From the NCBI GenBank assembly GCA_020631935.1, contig JACKGP010000004.1, positions 1 to 64,000 of the forward strand: DNA of 64,000 nucleotides. Reading direction: 5' to 3'. Numbering within the stretch: position 1 is the first letter of the stretch; every line of letters begins with the position of its first letter. This document shows, one piece after another, positions 29,892 to 38,710 of this stretch. Made by a program: the position numbers and the translations under genes. The notes below the pieces were generated by a model that was given only the letters and a program-made list of their open reading frames with translations, was not told the origin of the DNA and made no database searches. Source of the stretch: Candidatus Nomurabacteria bacterium (GTDB lineage Bacteria; Patescibacteriota; Saccharimonadia; Saccharimonadales; Saccharimonadaceae).

Positions 29892-30656
29892 ATGTTAAGC
29901 ACGAGCAAAAAGGGTGGTTTTACTATTGTCGAATTGTTGATAGTAATCGTCGTGATAGCGATTCTTTCTGCAATAACCATGGTAGTTTATAGTGGCGTCA
30001 CTAAACGCACACACACCTCTTCACTGCAGACAGATGTCAAAGCACTAGACCAAGCACAAAAAGTGTACATGGCACTATCCGACAAGCCACCAATTGCCTA
30101 TGACTCAAACGGCAACCCCCAGGATATGTTAGTCTTTGCTAATAATAAAGGGAATTCATTACTAGTAAAGATACGTAACGACAACCAAAACTACTGCATC
30201 TACGGATACAATCCTGACTCATCGTACCCCAACGCCCAAACGCCCCTCATTCGATCGTCTGACGGCAAGGCATGCGACCCCCTGCCTTCAGGAGACCCCA
30301 TAACAACAAGTAGCGTATACAATACGGTATTTATTATCGGGCAACGGATGGAGACCTTTAAGGTGCAGTACACATACTACCCGCATGTTAACGAACTAAC
30401 CACTATAGGACTTGTCATCAAGCCAAATGCCGATAGCGCTAATCAGCAGCAGCTTTACTGCCGCAACGATACAAACGCTATTTACTTGCAAATAGATCAG
30501 TCTGAGAACAAAGTTTATGTATACGATACTCACACCAGGCAGGTTAGCGAGCCTATCGAACTCGGTAAATTGTCACTTAGCAACATCTGCCCTCAGTTCA
30601 ATATCGCAGGTCAGCCAGGCTATGAATCAACGGGTATCAAAAACCCTGATATCTAA
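29892..30656 (+). CDS. Type IV pilin-like protein
   Basis: A 254-residue protein whose N-terminus (STSKKGGFTIVELLIVIVVIAILSAI) is a canonical short prepilin leader with cleavage expected after the glycine. The large C-terminal domain has three cysteines near the middle (YCIYGYN, ACDPLPSG, LYCRNDTN) and a possible fourth (ICPQF). TATAAT (29875-29880) ends 11 nt before the ATG. It is monocistronic and may be a major or minor pilin; none of the assembly genes is near. The stop overlaps that of convergent mnmA. Confidence 0.85.
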   Translation: MLSTSKKGGFTIVELLIVIVVIAILSAITMVVYSGVTKRTHTSSLQTDVKALDQAQKVYMALSDKPPIAYDSNGNPQDMLVFANNKGNSLLVKIRNDNQNYCIYGYNPDSSYPNAQTPLIRSSDGKACDPLPSGDPITTSSVYNTVFIIGQRMETFKVQYTYYPHVNELTTIGLVIKPNADSANQQQLYCRNDTNAIYLQIDQSENKVYVYDTHTRQVSEPIELGKLSLSNICPQFNIAGQPGYESTGIKNPDI

Positions 30657-31681
30657 ACAACTACCCCGCCGCCCAGACATTTATTGCCGCTGTAAATAAC
30701 AGCCGATTGCCCTGATGTAATTGCTCGCTGCTTATCAGCCAGTGTTAATGTATTACCTTCAATAACTGCATCAACTAGGGCAGCGCGATGACGAATACGC
30801 ACCTGCACGTCCCTAGGCCTTTCTGAAGACTCATCAATCCAATGAATATTTTGTAGCTCTATTGTCTGGCGCCAAATATTATCATCGTTAATGTTTCTAG
30901 ACACATAGACCTCATTTCTCTCCATGTCTTTACCGACGACATAGTACGGCAGTCCGCCACCAAGATCCAGTCCGTGGCGCTGACCTAGAGTGTAGAATAT
31001 TGCGCCGTCATGTCGGCCAATTTTATCTCCAGATTGCTTATCAACTATATCGCCCGGCTGAGTTTCTACGTACTGACCCAAAAACTCCTTCATGCCAACT
31101 TGGCCTACGAAGCAGACCCCCATACTTTCTTTCTTTCCAGCAGTTACTAGACTGCGCGCTGCAGCCTCTTTTCGAACCTGCTGTTTTGTCATATCGCCAA
31201 GCGGGAAGAGAGTTTTTTCTAAAGCCTCTTTTGTAACTCTATACAAAAAATAGGTTTGATCCTTATTTTCATCGGTAGCCTTAAGTAGATTACCGTCTGA
31301 AGTCTTTGCATAATGACCCGTTGCAATCATATCAGCGCCTTGATCTAGTGACGCATCTAGAAATAGCTTAAATTTAACCTCTTGATTACACATAATGTCA
31401 GGGTTGGGCGTGTGGCCAAGTTTATACTCATCAATCATATATTGAACAACTTGGTCTCTATACTCCCGCTCAAAGTCAAAAACCCTAAAATCAATACCAA
31501 GCTTGACAGCTACACGCTTGGCGTCGGCTAAGTCCTCTGCCCATGGGCACTTCATGCCCGGTAGGTCTTGGCTCCAATTCTTCATATAAACACCGATGAC
31601 ATCATAGCCCTGCTCTACTAGAAGGGCTGCCGCAAGAGAGGAGTCAACTCCACCGCTCATGCCTACAAAAACTTTTGTCAC
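30653..31681 (-). CDS. mnmA: tRNA-specific 2-thiouridylase MnmA
   Basis: A 342-residue enzyme that thiolates U34 in tRNA-Lys, -Glu and -Gln. The PP-loop is in VFVGMSGGVDSSLAA; the two catalytic cysteines are in DIMCNQEVKF and MGVCFVGQVG. I start at the GTG at 31681, which overlaps the upstream stop (GTGA); the extra 31 codons of the longer ORF lie inside the upstream gene. Sulfur would come from the cysteine desulfurase encoded one gene upstream, so this operon forms a tRNA thiolation unit. Confidence 0.96.
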   Translation of the reverse strand: MTKVFVGMSGGVDSSLAAALLVEQGYDVIGVYMKNWSQDLPGMKCPWAEDLADAKRVAVKLGIDFRVFDFEREYRDQVVQYMIDEYKLGHTPNPDIMCNQEVKFKLFLDASLDQGADMIATGHYAKTSDGNLLKATDENKDQTYFLYRVTKEALEKTLFPLGDMTKQQVRKEAAARSLVTAGKKESMGVCFVGQVGMKEFLGQYVETQPGDIVDKQSGDKIGRHDGAIFYTLGQRHGLDLGGGLPYYVVGKDMERNEVYVSRNINDDNIWRQTIELQNIHWIDESSERPRDVQVRIRHRAALVDAVIEGNTLTLADKQRAITSGQSAVIYSGNKCLGGGVVV

Positions 31682-32283
31682 TGACTTTCCCCAGCCTGCA
31701 CTGCACCGATTTTTATAATCTCGCCACCAGCCAGCCACCAACCACGCGGAGTTAGCCACCAGTACCATGGCCAATCCGGGTCGTTACTGACAGGATAATC
31801 CAGTACCGCTACATTCTGGAGGTGGGTGCGGAACTCTATGCCAGCCCGACGCTGATGATATGGAGAGGTCACAACAATTACTCTAGAAATAGCATAGTCT
31901 TTGGCGGTTTTATTAGTGTTTGCAGCATTTTGCCTGGTAGTACGTCCAAATTCTTCAGTAATGATTGCACTACTGGGAACACCGGCCTTCAAAGCCTGTA
32001 GGCGCATCACAGCCGCATTACTTGGACTACTGCTGTCTGCTGCTGCTCCCGAGAAAATGATATACCTAGCCCATCCTAGATTGTATAGACGTATAGCTTC
32101 ATTTGTACGCAGACTAGTGTTACCTCCGCTAATTGCGACGATAGCATCGGCCTTTTGGCAACGACCCTGCTGGGCAGGTTTTGAATCGCAGCCCTTTAGG
32201 TCGTTAGGTGAAAGATAGGCGCTAACTCCGATAATAACGGTTAAAATCAAAAAAAACACCGCGACAATTATACTACGCAACAT
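31678..32283 (-). CDS. YdcF/ElyC-like DUF218 protein
   Basis: A 201-residue protein with an N-terminal membrane segment (about 4-22) and a DUF218 domain: DAIVAISGGNTSLRTNEAIRLY, IIFSGAAADSS, ITEEFGRTTRQNAANTNK and RVIVVTSPYHQRRAGIEF. The family includes SanA and ElyC, envelope proteins linked to lipid-carrier metabolism and wall integrity. It overlaps the cysteine desulfurase end by 11 nt and the mnmA start by 4 nt, so all three are co-translated, although its function seems unrelated to sulfur. Confidence 0.85.
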   Translation of the reverse strand: MLRSIIVAVFFLILTVIIGVSAYLSPNDLKGCDSKPAQQGRCQKADAIVAISGGNTSLRTNEAIRLYNLGWARYIIFSGAAADSSSPSNAAVMRLQALKAGVPSSAIITEEFGRTTRQNAANTNKTAKDYAISRVIVVTSPYHQRRAGIEFRTHLQNVAVLDYPVSNDPDWPWYWWLTPRGWWLAGGEIIKIGAVQAGESQ

Positions 32284-33430
32284 ATCCCTCCAGGCGCATA
32301 TATTCGCTCTCTATAACTGCTACTATTTTATCGATAGCTACATTCACCATTTCAGAAGTAGTGCCCCTACCTAACGTAAGTCGCAGGCTTCCGCGAGCCA
32401 AGCTATCATCCATGCCGATTGCATCAAGCACGTTAGACTTGGTTTGTCGACTAGCCGCACAAGCACTACCCGTGGCAACATAAACCCCCTCATCTTCTAG
32501 CAAGAAAATTACTCTCTCGGCGTCAATTCCAGGAAATGAAATATGAAGAAAGTTCGGTAAGCGCTTTTTCTTATGCCCAGACACGACAGCTTGCGGAAAC
32601 TTATCTAGAAGTCGCGTCTGCATTAAGTCACGCAGCTTCGCAGTGTCAGAAAGCTTACCTGTAGCCAACTGCGCCGCTTTTGCAAAGCCAATTACACCGG
32701 CTACGTTCTCTGTGCCACTCCTAACGCCCGCCTCTTGTCCACCGCCAAAAATTAGTGGCGATAGTTTCACGGATGGCTTATGCCATAGCAAGCCGACTTG
32801 CTTTGGACCATAAATTTTACCGCTATTAAGTGTGAGCATATCAACACCAAGTCGAGCTATATGAACATCTATGCTGCCAAAACCCTGAGAAGCGTCGCTA
32901 TGAAATAGTATCGGAGTTTTATTTCCAGATTCAGCACGCGTCTCTCGCTCTTGCTTAATGACGGCTGCAATCTCGCGTAATGGCTGAATTGTCCCCAGTT
33001 CATGATTCGCCAGCTGAACTGAGACTAGTTCGGTCTGTGGAGTCATAGATTCGGCAATAGACTTAGCAGATATTAACCCGGCTTCAGTTGGCTTTACAAA
33101 AACTACGCCACCATGATGCTTGGCTGCAGAGATAACCGCAGAATGCTCTATTTTGCTAGTAATAATATCACCCTTGATACCGTTAAAGGCTAGATTTATC
33201 GACTCAGTTGCACCGGCGGTTATGACAACCTCATCGCCCTTAGCCCCAAAGGTATGCGCCAAGCGATCCTTTGCCGCTTCATATTCCCGACGCACCTTTA
33301 CAGCAGGAGCGTACGGACTCGATGGATTAAAGAATTCCTCACTGAAGTATGGCTGCATAACCTCCAGGACTCTTTTATCTACTGGAGCTGCAGCCGCATA
33401 ATCTAAATAAATACTATCAGGGGTGTTCAC
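32273..33430 (-). CDS. iscS: Cysteine desulfurase (NifS/IscS class)
   Basis: A 385-residue PLP enzyme that takes sulfur from cysteine for tRNA thiolation and Fe-S clusters. It starts NTPDSIYLDYAAAAPVD; the PLP lysine is in NSGKIYGPKQVG, the PLP-ring histidine in LANHELGTIQ and the catalytic cysteine in GSACAASRQTKS. GTG at 33430 is chosen because TATAAT (33437-33442, minus) ends 6 nt upstream; the longer ORF would start upstream of that promoter. It leads the operon with the DUF218 gene and mnmA. No IscU or SufU is visible. Confidence 0.95.
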   Translation of the reverse strand: MNTPDSIYLDYAAAAPVDKRVLEVMQPYFSEEFFNPSSPYAPAVKVRREYEAAKDRLAHTFGAKGDEVVITAGATESINLAFNGIKGDIITSKIEHSAVISAAKHHGGVVFVKPTEAGLISAKSIAESMTPQTELVSVQLANHELGTIQPLREIAAVIKQERETRAESGNKTPILFHSDASQGFGSIDVHIARLGVDMLTLNSGKIYGPKQVGLLWHKPSVKLSPLIFGGGQEAGVRSGTENVAGVIGFAKAAQLATGKLSDTAKLRDLMQTRLLDKFPQAVVSGHKKKRLPNFLHISFPGIDAERVIFLLEDEGVYVATGSACAASRQTKSNVLDAIGMDDSLARGSLRLTLGRGTTSEMVNVAIDKIVAVIESEYMRLEGYVA

Positions 33431-33437
33431 TCGAGTA

Positions 33438-33869
33438 TTATAGCATTTTTTGACCCGTAGCTGGATCGCGACGGTACACATCACGCATAACTCGCTCGTA
33501 ATACATCTGAACCGCTAGGCCAAAATTACGAAGTTCCGCACCCTCTATATAGGCGTAACGACTACCTTCCTGAACCTTTAGCACCCCCTTGTCCTGAACT
33601 TCGTAACGAGTCGTTGTGCTATGTATCTTATTGCGACCTTCACGAGTTTCCTCATACCAAATCCAGGTTTTCTCGTCTAGATTGAAAAATTTACGACTGC
33701 GCCCACTTGGAATTGGCCCAAACAAATCTTTACCTATTTCGCTCTCTAACTGAATTAGCTCACGTTCAGTTAGATTTTTTAATGGACGTCTCTTTTTAAT
33801 CAAGTCAAGTCTTGGGATTTCGGCATCGCTACCAACTAGTAGTTTGTAGGCTTTTGATAGTATTCCCAT
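33438..33869 (-). CDS. Unrecognised 143-residue protein
   Basis: A soluble, charged protein: an N-terminal helical region (KAYKLLVGSDAEIPRLDLIKK) and a C-terminal part with many aromatic residues (KTWIWYEETREGRNKIH, QMYYERVMRDVYRRDPATG). The ATG at 33869 has GGAGG 8 nt upstream; the TTG at 33884 lies within that region and is rejected. It follows the 108-residue gene at 33886 with almost no gap, forming a two-gene unit. I see no motif that gives a function. Confidence 0.65.
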   Translation of the reverse strand: MGILSKAYKLLVGSDAEIPRLDLIKKRRPLKNLTERELIQLESEIGKDLFGPIPSGRSRKFFNLDEKTWIWYEETREGRNKIHSTTTRYEVQDKGVLKVQEGSRYAYIEGAELRNFGLAVQMYYERVMRDVYRRDPATGQKML

Positions 33870-33885
33870 TTTCTCAACCTCCAAT

Positions 33886-34212
33886 CTAGTTAGATGAATC
33901 CATCAATTCCAGGGAGCGCACGTGGTTTATATATGCGCTTATATCGCTAATACCCTTGCGGATATACTCTCCCTCGTCAACAGCCTCAAGAGTTTTACTA
34001 CTGGAAGCGTTTTCATTCGAACTAGGAGCAGCATTAGCCGCATGCATACCAAGAGCTGTACGTACACTCTCTCTAGCCTCGTCTTCATTTCGGATCCGTT
34101 GAAGCTCCTGGTAAGACTTTATGTTCTCTGAGCTACGATGAAAATCTAACTGAGCCCCATTCACGAGCTGGGTTTCATTTCGCCTCTCGCTGCCTGGCTG
34201 TGTCGATTGCAC
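33886..34212 (-). CDS. Unrecognised 108-residue protein
   Basis: A short polar protein without membrane segment or cysteine. The middle (HAANAAPSSNENASSSK) looks disordered and the C-terminus (GEYIRKGISDISAYINHV) helical. The start is GTG; AGGAG lies about 12 nt upstream and a TATTTT is also close, so either initiation mode is possible. It directly precedes the 143-residue gene and both are probably translated together. Function unknown. Confidence 0.5.
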   Translation of the reverse strand: MQSTQPGSERRNETQLVNGAQLDFHRSSENIKSYQELQRIRNEDEARESVRTALGMHAANAAPSSNENASSSKTLEAVDEGEYIRKGISDISAYINHVRSLELMDSSN

Positions 34213-34281
34213 TATGTAAAATACTCCTGTTCTGAATTTGACAGTTGTTGTTTCAGGATTTTTCTTTTAGAGATGTATTTT

Positions 34282-35040
34282 CTAGATAGAAAATAGCTTC
34301 GATGCGTTTGCTGATGTGACTCGTGCGATGTATTCGAGCTCTGCCCCCCGCTCTTTTCGTCTTTGAGCATGATACTCGGCCACATTCCTCACAAACGCTG
34401 GCTCGTTTACTTTACCACGGTATGGCACTGGTGTCAAGAAAGGTGCGTCCGTTTCTAAAAGCATACTCTCAAGCGGCACAGAATCCCACACTTGGCGCTG
34501 AGAATCATCTTTAGAAAACGTCGAAATGCCATTAATGCCAATAAATAGCCCTTCAGATACCGCTTTTTCCATATTTTCTAAAGAATCAGTAAAGCTATGT
34601 AGCACCCCCCTAGTTCCAGGAAAGTTACGAAATATCGGCCAAAAATCATCGAAGGCTTCACGAACATGAAACACTACCGGTAGATTGTTGTCATAGGCTA
34701 GTTGTAACTGTGCCTCAAAGGCTTCAATCTGGACTTCCCTAGGGCTATAGTTGTAGAAATAATCTAAACCTATTTCACCAATGGCCACTATTTTTCTTTC
34801 ACCAGACTTGGCTAATTTTTCAACTTCACTATAGCCATCCTTTGCGTCATGCGGATGAGCGCCAACGCTTGCCCAAACTCCTTCATGTTTTTTAGAAAAC
34901 TCCAAGGCCTCTATCGAAGAATTATTATCGGTACCAATGCAAACTATGCGACTCACGCCACTATCTATAGCTCGACGCAAAGCACCTTCGGAATCATCAT
35001 AGCTAGATTCGTGAATATGGCAGTGCGTATCAGTAAACAT
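34282..35040 (-). CDS. tatD: TatD-family metal-dependent deoxyribonuclease
   Basis: A 252-residue TIM-barrel hydrolase. Metal ligands are visible in FTDTHCHIHESSYD (HxH), IGEIGLDYFY (Glu), VVFHVREAFDDF (His), GVLHSFTD (His) and LLETDAPFLTP (Asp). TatD proteins are DNases and exonucleases in DNA repair and turnover. Its ATG overlaps the metG stop by one base (TAATG), so it is co-translated with the methionyl-tRNA synthetase, a common pairing in bacteria. Confidence 0.94.
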   Translation of the reverse strand: MFTDTHCHIHESSYDDSEGALRRAIDSGVSRIVCIGTDNNSSIEALEFSKKHEGVWASVGAHPHDAKDGYSEVEKLAKSGERKIVAIGEIGLDYFYNYSPREVQIEAFEAQLQLAYDNNLPVVFHVREAFDDFWPIFRNFPGTRGVLHSFTDSLENMEKAVSEGLFIGINGISTFSKDDSQRQVWDSVPLESMLLETDAPFLTPVPYRGKVNEPAFVRNVAEYHAQRRKERGAELEYIARVTSANASKLFSI

Positions 35041-36599
35041 TATTTAGCTTGGGTAGTTTTAGCTGCTGGATTTGGAGTGTGTTCAAAAATCTTTGTAAAC
35101 ATAACATTCTCAAGTGGCGTTATGACACCTTGGTCGAATGTATTATGAATAGTAGCTGCAGTTGTTGGCATAAACGGAACTAACAGGTCGCCAATTTGTA
35201 GCAGATTACCCGTGCAGTGAGCCAATATTTCAGATAAATGATCTTCAGCATCCGTGTCGGATTCACGCCTGCCGGCAACTTCCCACGGCTTCACGCTATC
35301 TATGTAGCGATTTAAGCTCTGAATTTTTGACCACACTTCATCAAGAGCCTGGTCAAATCGAAGTGCCTCCATGTGTTCATGGTATAGCGACATGTCATGT
35401 TCGCTAAGCGGCGCATCCCCAACCACTCCAGCCTGATATTTTGTAATCATGTTTGCAACGCGCAACACTAGATTTCCTAGGTCATTAGCAAGCTCGCCAT
35501 TATAGGCTGCCTCAAATTTCTCGTACGTAAAGTCTCCGTCATCTTGGGTCGGAACGTGGCGTGAAAAATAGTAACGGAAAGCATCAAGGCCATACTTGTT
35601 TATTATCTCGCCCGGATCAATTACATTTCCAACTGTCTTTGATATCTTCTCGCCGCCAACATTTACAAACCCATGAACTAACAGCTTCTTTGGCAGTTCT
35701 AGACCTAAGCCTAATAAAATTGCAGGCCAAATTAGCGCATGAAATCGTAGAATATCTTTACCAATCACCTGCACATCAGCGGGCCAGTAGTTTTTCCAAT
35801 CAGAATTACCGGGATAGCCCAGTACGGTTATATAGTTAGAAAGTGCATCGACCCAAACATACATTACGTGATCAGGGTCATCTGGTACAGCTACTCCCCA
35901 ACTTAGGCTCTTTCGTGGTCGCGAAATAGAAACATCCTTTACGCCGTCTTTAATCATCTCTAGTAGTTCGTTCTTGCGAAACTCTGGAAGTATCTTCATT
36001 TCATCGTTCTCGATAGCTTGACGAATCTGATCCGAAAAGTCACTGGCTCGCAAATAGTAGTTATCCTCGCTCAAGCGTTCATACTCCTGCTGATGATTTG
36101 GGCACTTCCCGCCTGTGACTTCAACTTCCTTGTCGGTATAGAACTGTTCACAACCGGTACAGTACCAGCCCTCGTATTTATCTTTGTAGATATGCGGCTT
36201 GAGTTGCTGCCAAATATATTGAACAGCCAGTTTATGTATTTCGTCAGTTGTGCGTACCACATCTGTGTAGCTCGCACCTACCATATCGGCGACTTGTTTA
36301 AATAAAACGTGATTCTTGTCGACAAAACTCTGAGGATCCAGGCCAGCTTCGGCAGATTTCTGAGTGATTTTATTACCATGCTCATCGGTACCAATCTGAA
36401 ATCTAACATCTCGACCATTTTGCTTCTGATAGCGTGTCCAAATATCGGCCAGAAGATAGTCTAGCGCATTACCTATATGAGGCGCTCCTGTTGCATAAGG
36501 AATCGCGGTAGTTATATAAAGATTTTTACTGTCAGTAGGCACTTCGCCCTGAATAATCGAATCGGGCATGGTGGTATCTTTTAGATTAGTTTCATTCAT
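35040..36599 (-). CDS. metG: Methionyl-tRNA synthetase
   Basis: A 519-residue class I synthetase. The first signature is GAPHIGNALDYL and the second KISKTVGNVIDP (KMSKS variant). A zinc knuckle is at YCTGCEQFY...GKCPNHQQEY. The C-terminal tRNA-binding domain seen in long bacterial forms is absent. I start at the ATG at 36599: TATAAT (36607-36612, minus) ends 7 nt upstream, and this removes an apparent overlap with rsmA. It is followed by tatD and preceded by rsmA. Confidence 0.96.
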   Translation of the reverse strand: MNETNLKDTTMPDSIIQGEVPTDSKNLYITTAIPYATGAPHIGNALDYLLADIWTRYQKQNGRDVRFQIGTDEHGNKITQKSAEAGLDPQSFVDKNHVLFKQVADMVGASYTDVVRTTDEIHKLAVQYIWQQLKPHIYKDKYEGWYCTGCEQFYTDKEVEVTGGKCPNHQQEYERLSEDNYYLRASDFSDQIRQAIENDEMKILPEFRKNELLEMIKDGVKDVSISRPRKSLSWGVAVPDDPDHVMYVWVDALSNYITVLGYPGNSDWKNYWPADVQVIGKDILRFHALIWPAILLGLGLELPKKLLVHGFVNVGGEKISKTVGNVIDPGEIINKYGLDAFRYYFSRHVPTQDDGDFTYEKFEAAYNGELANDLGNLVLRVANMITKYQAGVVGDAPLSEHDMSLYHEHMEALRFDQALDEVWSKIQSLNRYIDSVKPWEVAGRRESDTDAEDHLSEILAHCTGNLLQIGDLLVPFMPTTAATIHNTFDQGVITPLENVMFTKIFEHTPNPAAKTTQAK

Positions 36600-36664
36600 C
36601 TCTATCATTATAACAGTAGTTTGAGTCGAATAACCAGAGCCACCGCTCAAGACAGACGTCTGCT

Positions 36665-37441
36665 TTAGTCTAGTTCCGTAGTCTGACTGACAATCCTCTT
36701 CCAATCATCAACCGAAAGATCTTCTGCTCGCGAGTCAGGCGAGATACCTGCCTGTCCTAATATTTCCTCAACCCTCTGTTTACTAATAGCTAATCCGCCA
36801 GCCAGACTACTGCGTAGTTTTTTCCGCTTACTAGAAAAACCTGCCTTAACTAACCTAAAAAACTGCCTTTCATAGGTTTTATCGATCAAAGGCTCTTTTC
36901 TCATTTTTAAGATCACGACCCGAGAGTCTACTTTTGGCGGTGGAGTAAACAGCCCTCTCTCAACCTCAACCCCCAGACTTGCCTCGGAATAAACTTGAGC
37001 CGATATCGCCAATATACTCATACTGCCTGGATTAGCGGCAATTCTTTCAGCAACCTCTTTTTGAACTAATAGCACTGCAATACGAGGTCTATTTTCAGCC
37101 GTCATTAATTTTTGAACAATCTTACTTGTTATATAGTACGGAACATTTGCCACTACAACATATTTCTCGGGCAGCTCAGACAAATCAAACTGCAAAATAT
37201 CTTGATTTTCAACGTGTAGATTCTTTCCCGGGAACTGACCAGGTAGCTTGCGAGCTAAACTTTCATCAAATTCAACAGCCACAACTTTTTTAGCGCGCGA
37301 CAACAATTCGGAAGTAAGAGTACCTAGTCCCGGACCAATTTCCAAAACTGTATCACCAGGATTTATGTCGGCCGAATCAGCAATCTCAGATAAAATAGGC
37401 CGATCCTGTAGCCAATGCTGGCCAAGCTCTTTCTTAGGCAT
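36665..37441 (-). CDS. rsmA: 16S rRNA dimethyladenosine transferase RsmA/KsgA
   Basis: A 258-residue methyltransferase that dimethylates two adjacent adenines near the 3' end of 16S rRNA. The SAM site is VLEIGPGLGTLTSELL and the catalytic motif is VANVPYYITSKI, with Val replacing the usual Leu of NLPY. The C-terminal domain is present (FSSKRKKLRSSLAG). The ATG overlaps the stop of the Rpf-like gene by one base, giving an operon rpf-like, rsmA, metG, tatD; an rpf-rsmA order is also known in Actinobacteria. Confidence 0.96.
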   Translation of the reverse strand: MPKKELGQHWLQDRPILSEIADSADINPGDTVLEIGPGLGTLTSELLSRAKKVVAVEFDESLARKLPGQFPGKNLHVENQDILQFDLSELPEKYVVVANVPYYITSKIVQKLMTAENRPRIAVLLVQKEVAERIAANPGSMSILAISAQVYSEASLGVEVERGLFTPPPKVDSRVVILKMRKEPLIDKTYERQFFRLVKAGFSSKRKKLRSSLAGGLAISKQRVEEILGQAGISPDSRAEDLSVDDWKRIVSQTTELD

Positions 37442-38580
37442 TAACGATAGATATCCGGCAAACTAGCACCACAAACTGGCCAAGGCTGCCAACCACGACG
37501 CTCATAGAGCGTTCGAGCTGCTGCATCCTGTTCGGCCGGTGTAGCATTGCCATATGGTGCACTGGTCACTCCCGCCCAAGTTCCTCGGTCAAATTGGTAA
37601 GCGCCATAGTACGGGCCAGCCGGATTCCAGCTATTATAACCACCTTCACATGATCGCAGCTTAGCTAGTGCAGCACCAAAATCGCCATCAAAGCTCGGTT
37701 TAGTGCCGACAATCTCGACCTTCTCGGTTGGCTGCTTTGTCACTACGTGCTTGATTTCCTTGCGGCTAACCTCACGACCATTTTTCATAATAACTTCATA
37801 GGTAACTAGTTTCTCTCCTGGCGAGCCAGCTGTCTTAACTTCACGATAACCAACCTTACGGTCAGAGTCTTGAATCTGTCTAACTGGTGGTGCAATCTGC
37901 TCTTTCTCTGTAACTGTCTGCTTTCCGTTTCGCCAAACCTCAATCGTCATACCCTTCTTTATGGGGCTGGTCTTTTTTACCGACAGGGTGTCATTTTTGC
38001 CAATATTAATGTCCTTTTCTGTCAAAAACTCTGCTACGGTCTTGGATTTTGTGTAAACTGTAGCCGCTTCACCATACATTAGTAGCTTTACGGGTGTTGC
38101 GCGGCTAATGACCAACTCGGTGCTAGCACCGTTTTGCAGATAATCTGCAGTAAGCCTAAAACTAGTGTCATCCTCTTGCTGAAGTACTGGCAACTTTGCA
38201 TCGCGGACAATCTCTTTTGCTGTTCTCTGCGCCGACATTACACGTATGCGAGCATTTCCATCGATAATCGTTACTGGTCGAGCCCTGTACACATTTACTT
38301 TATAGGCTGGAGCAACCAGCTCTTCGTCTAGACCAGGCTCAACTACATCGTTGTCGTCTAGTGCTATGTCAGCACTCTTAAAAATCTCACGAAGCGTGTC
38401 CTTGTCTGATATAACGCTGCGCTCTGTGCCTCGATCGTAGATTGTGATTAGATGCGAATTCGTCGCCTGGCTTTTAGCATTCGCAGGACTGGTCCAGTTA
38501 GCAACTGCTGTAACAAACAGCAAGCTGAACACACTTATGCCCACAGTAAACCAAGTTACTTTTTGTCGTTTAATCTTCAT
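37441..38580 (-). CDS. Secreted Rpf-like protein (DUF348, G5, transglycosylase domains)
   Basis: A 379-residue protein with signal/anchor (about 9-30), tandem DUF348-like modules (about 40-220), a G5 domain (about 220-295; REVKTAGSPGEKLVTYEV) and a C-terminal resuscitation-promoting-factor lytic transglycosylase domain (about 305-379; LRSCEGGYNSWNPAGPYYGAYQFD, catalytic Glu in CEGG). RpfB has this architecture. The enzyme cleaves glycan strands of peptidoglycan, its own or that of an actinobacterial neighbour. A TACAAT about 90 nt upstream of the ATG gives a normal leader rather than a leaderless mRNA. Confidence 0.92.
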   Translation of the reverse strand: MKIKRQKVTWFTVGISVFSLLFVTAVANWTSPANAKSQATNSHLITIYDRGTERSVISDKDTLREIFKSADIALDDNDVVEPGLDEELVAPAYKVNVYRARPVTIIDGNARIRVMSAQRTAKEIVRDAKLPVLQQEDDTSFRLTADYLQNGASTELVISRATPVKLLMYGEAATVYTKSKTVAEFLTEKDINIGKNDTLSVKKTSPIKKGMTIEVWRNGKQTVTEKEQIAPPVRQIQDSDRKVGYREVKTAGSPGEKLVTYEVIMKNGREVSRKEIKHVVTKQPTEKVEIVGTKPSFDGDFGAALAKLRSCEGGYNSWNPAGPYYGAYQFDRGTWAGVTSAPYGNATPAEQDAAARTLYERRGWQPWPVCGASLPDIYR

Positions 38581-38710
38581 AAATTAGATAAAGACTATTT
38601 GGAAGTATTGATACTACCGTCACTCGCTATTGTCTGACGACCCGCAACTCCAAAAGGTCTAACAAATATTGTAGCAAATTATCTTACAAAAAACTAATGG
38701 CCAAGTTAAT

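Noticed and set aside
36600..36704. 35-residue N-terminal extension of MetRS overlapping rsmA
   Set aside because: A TATAAT box 7 nt before the internal ATG and the lack of resemblance to MetRS indicate a non-coding overlap.
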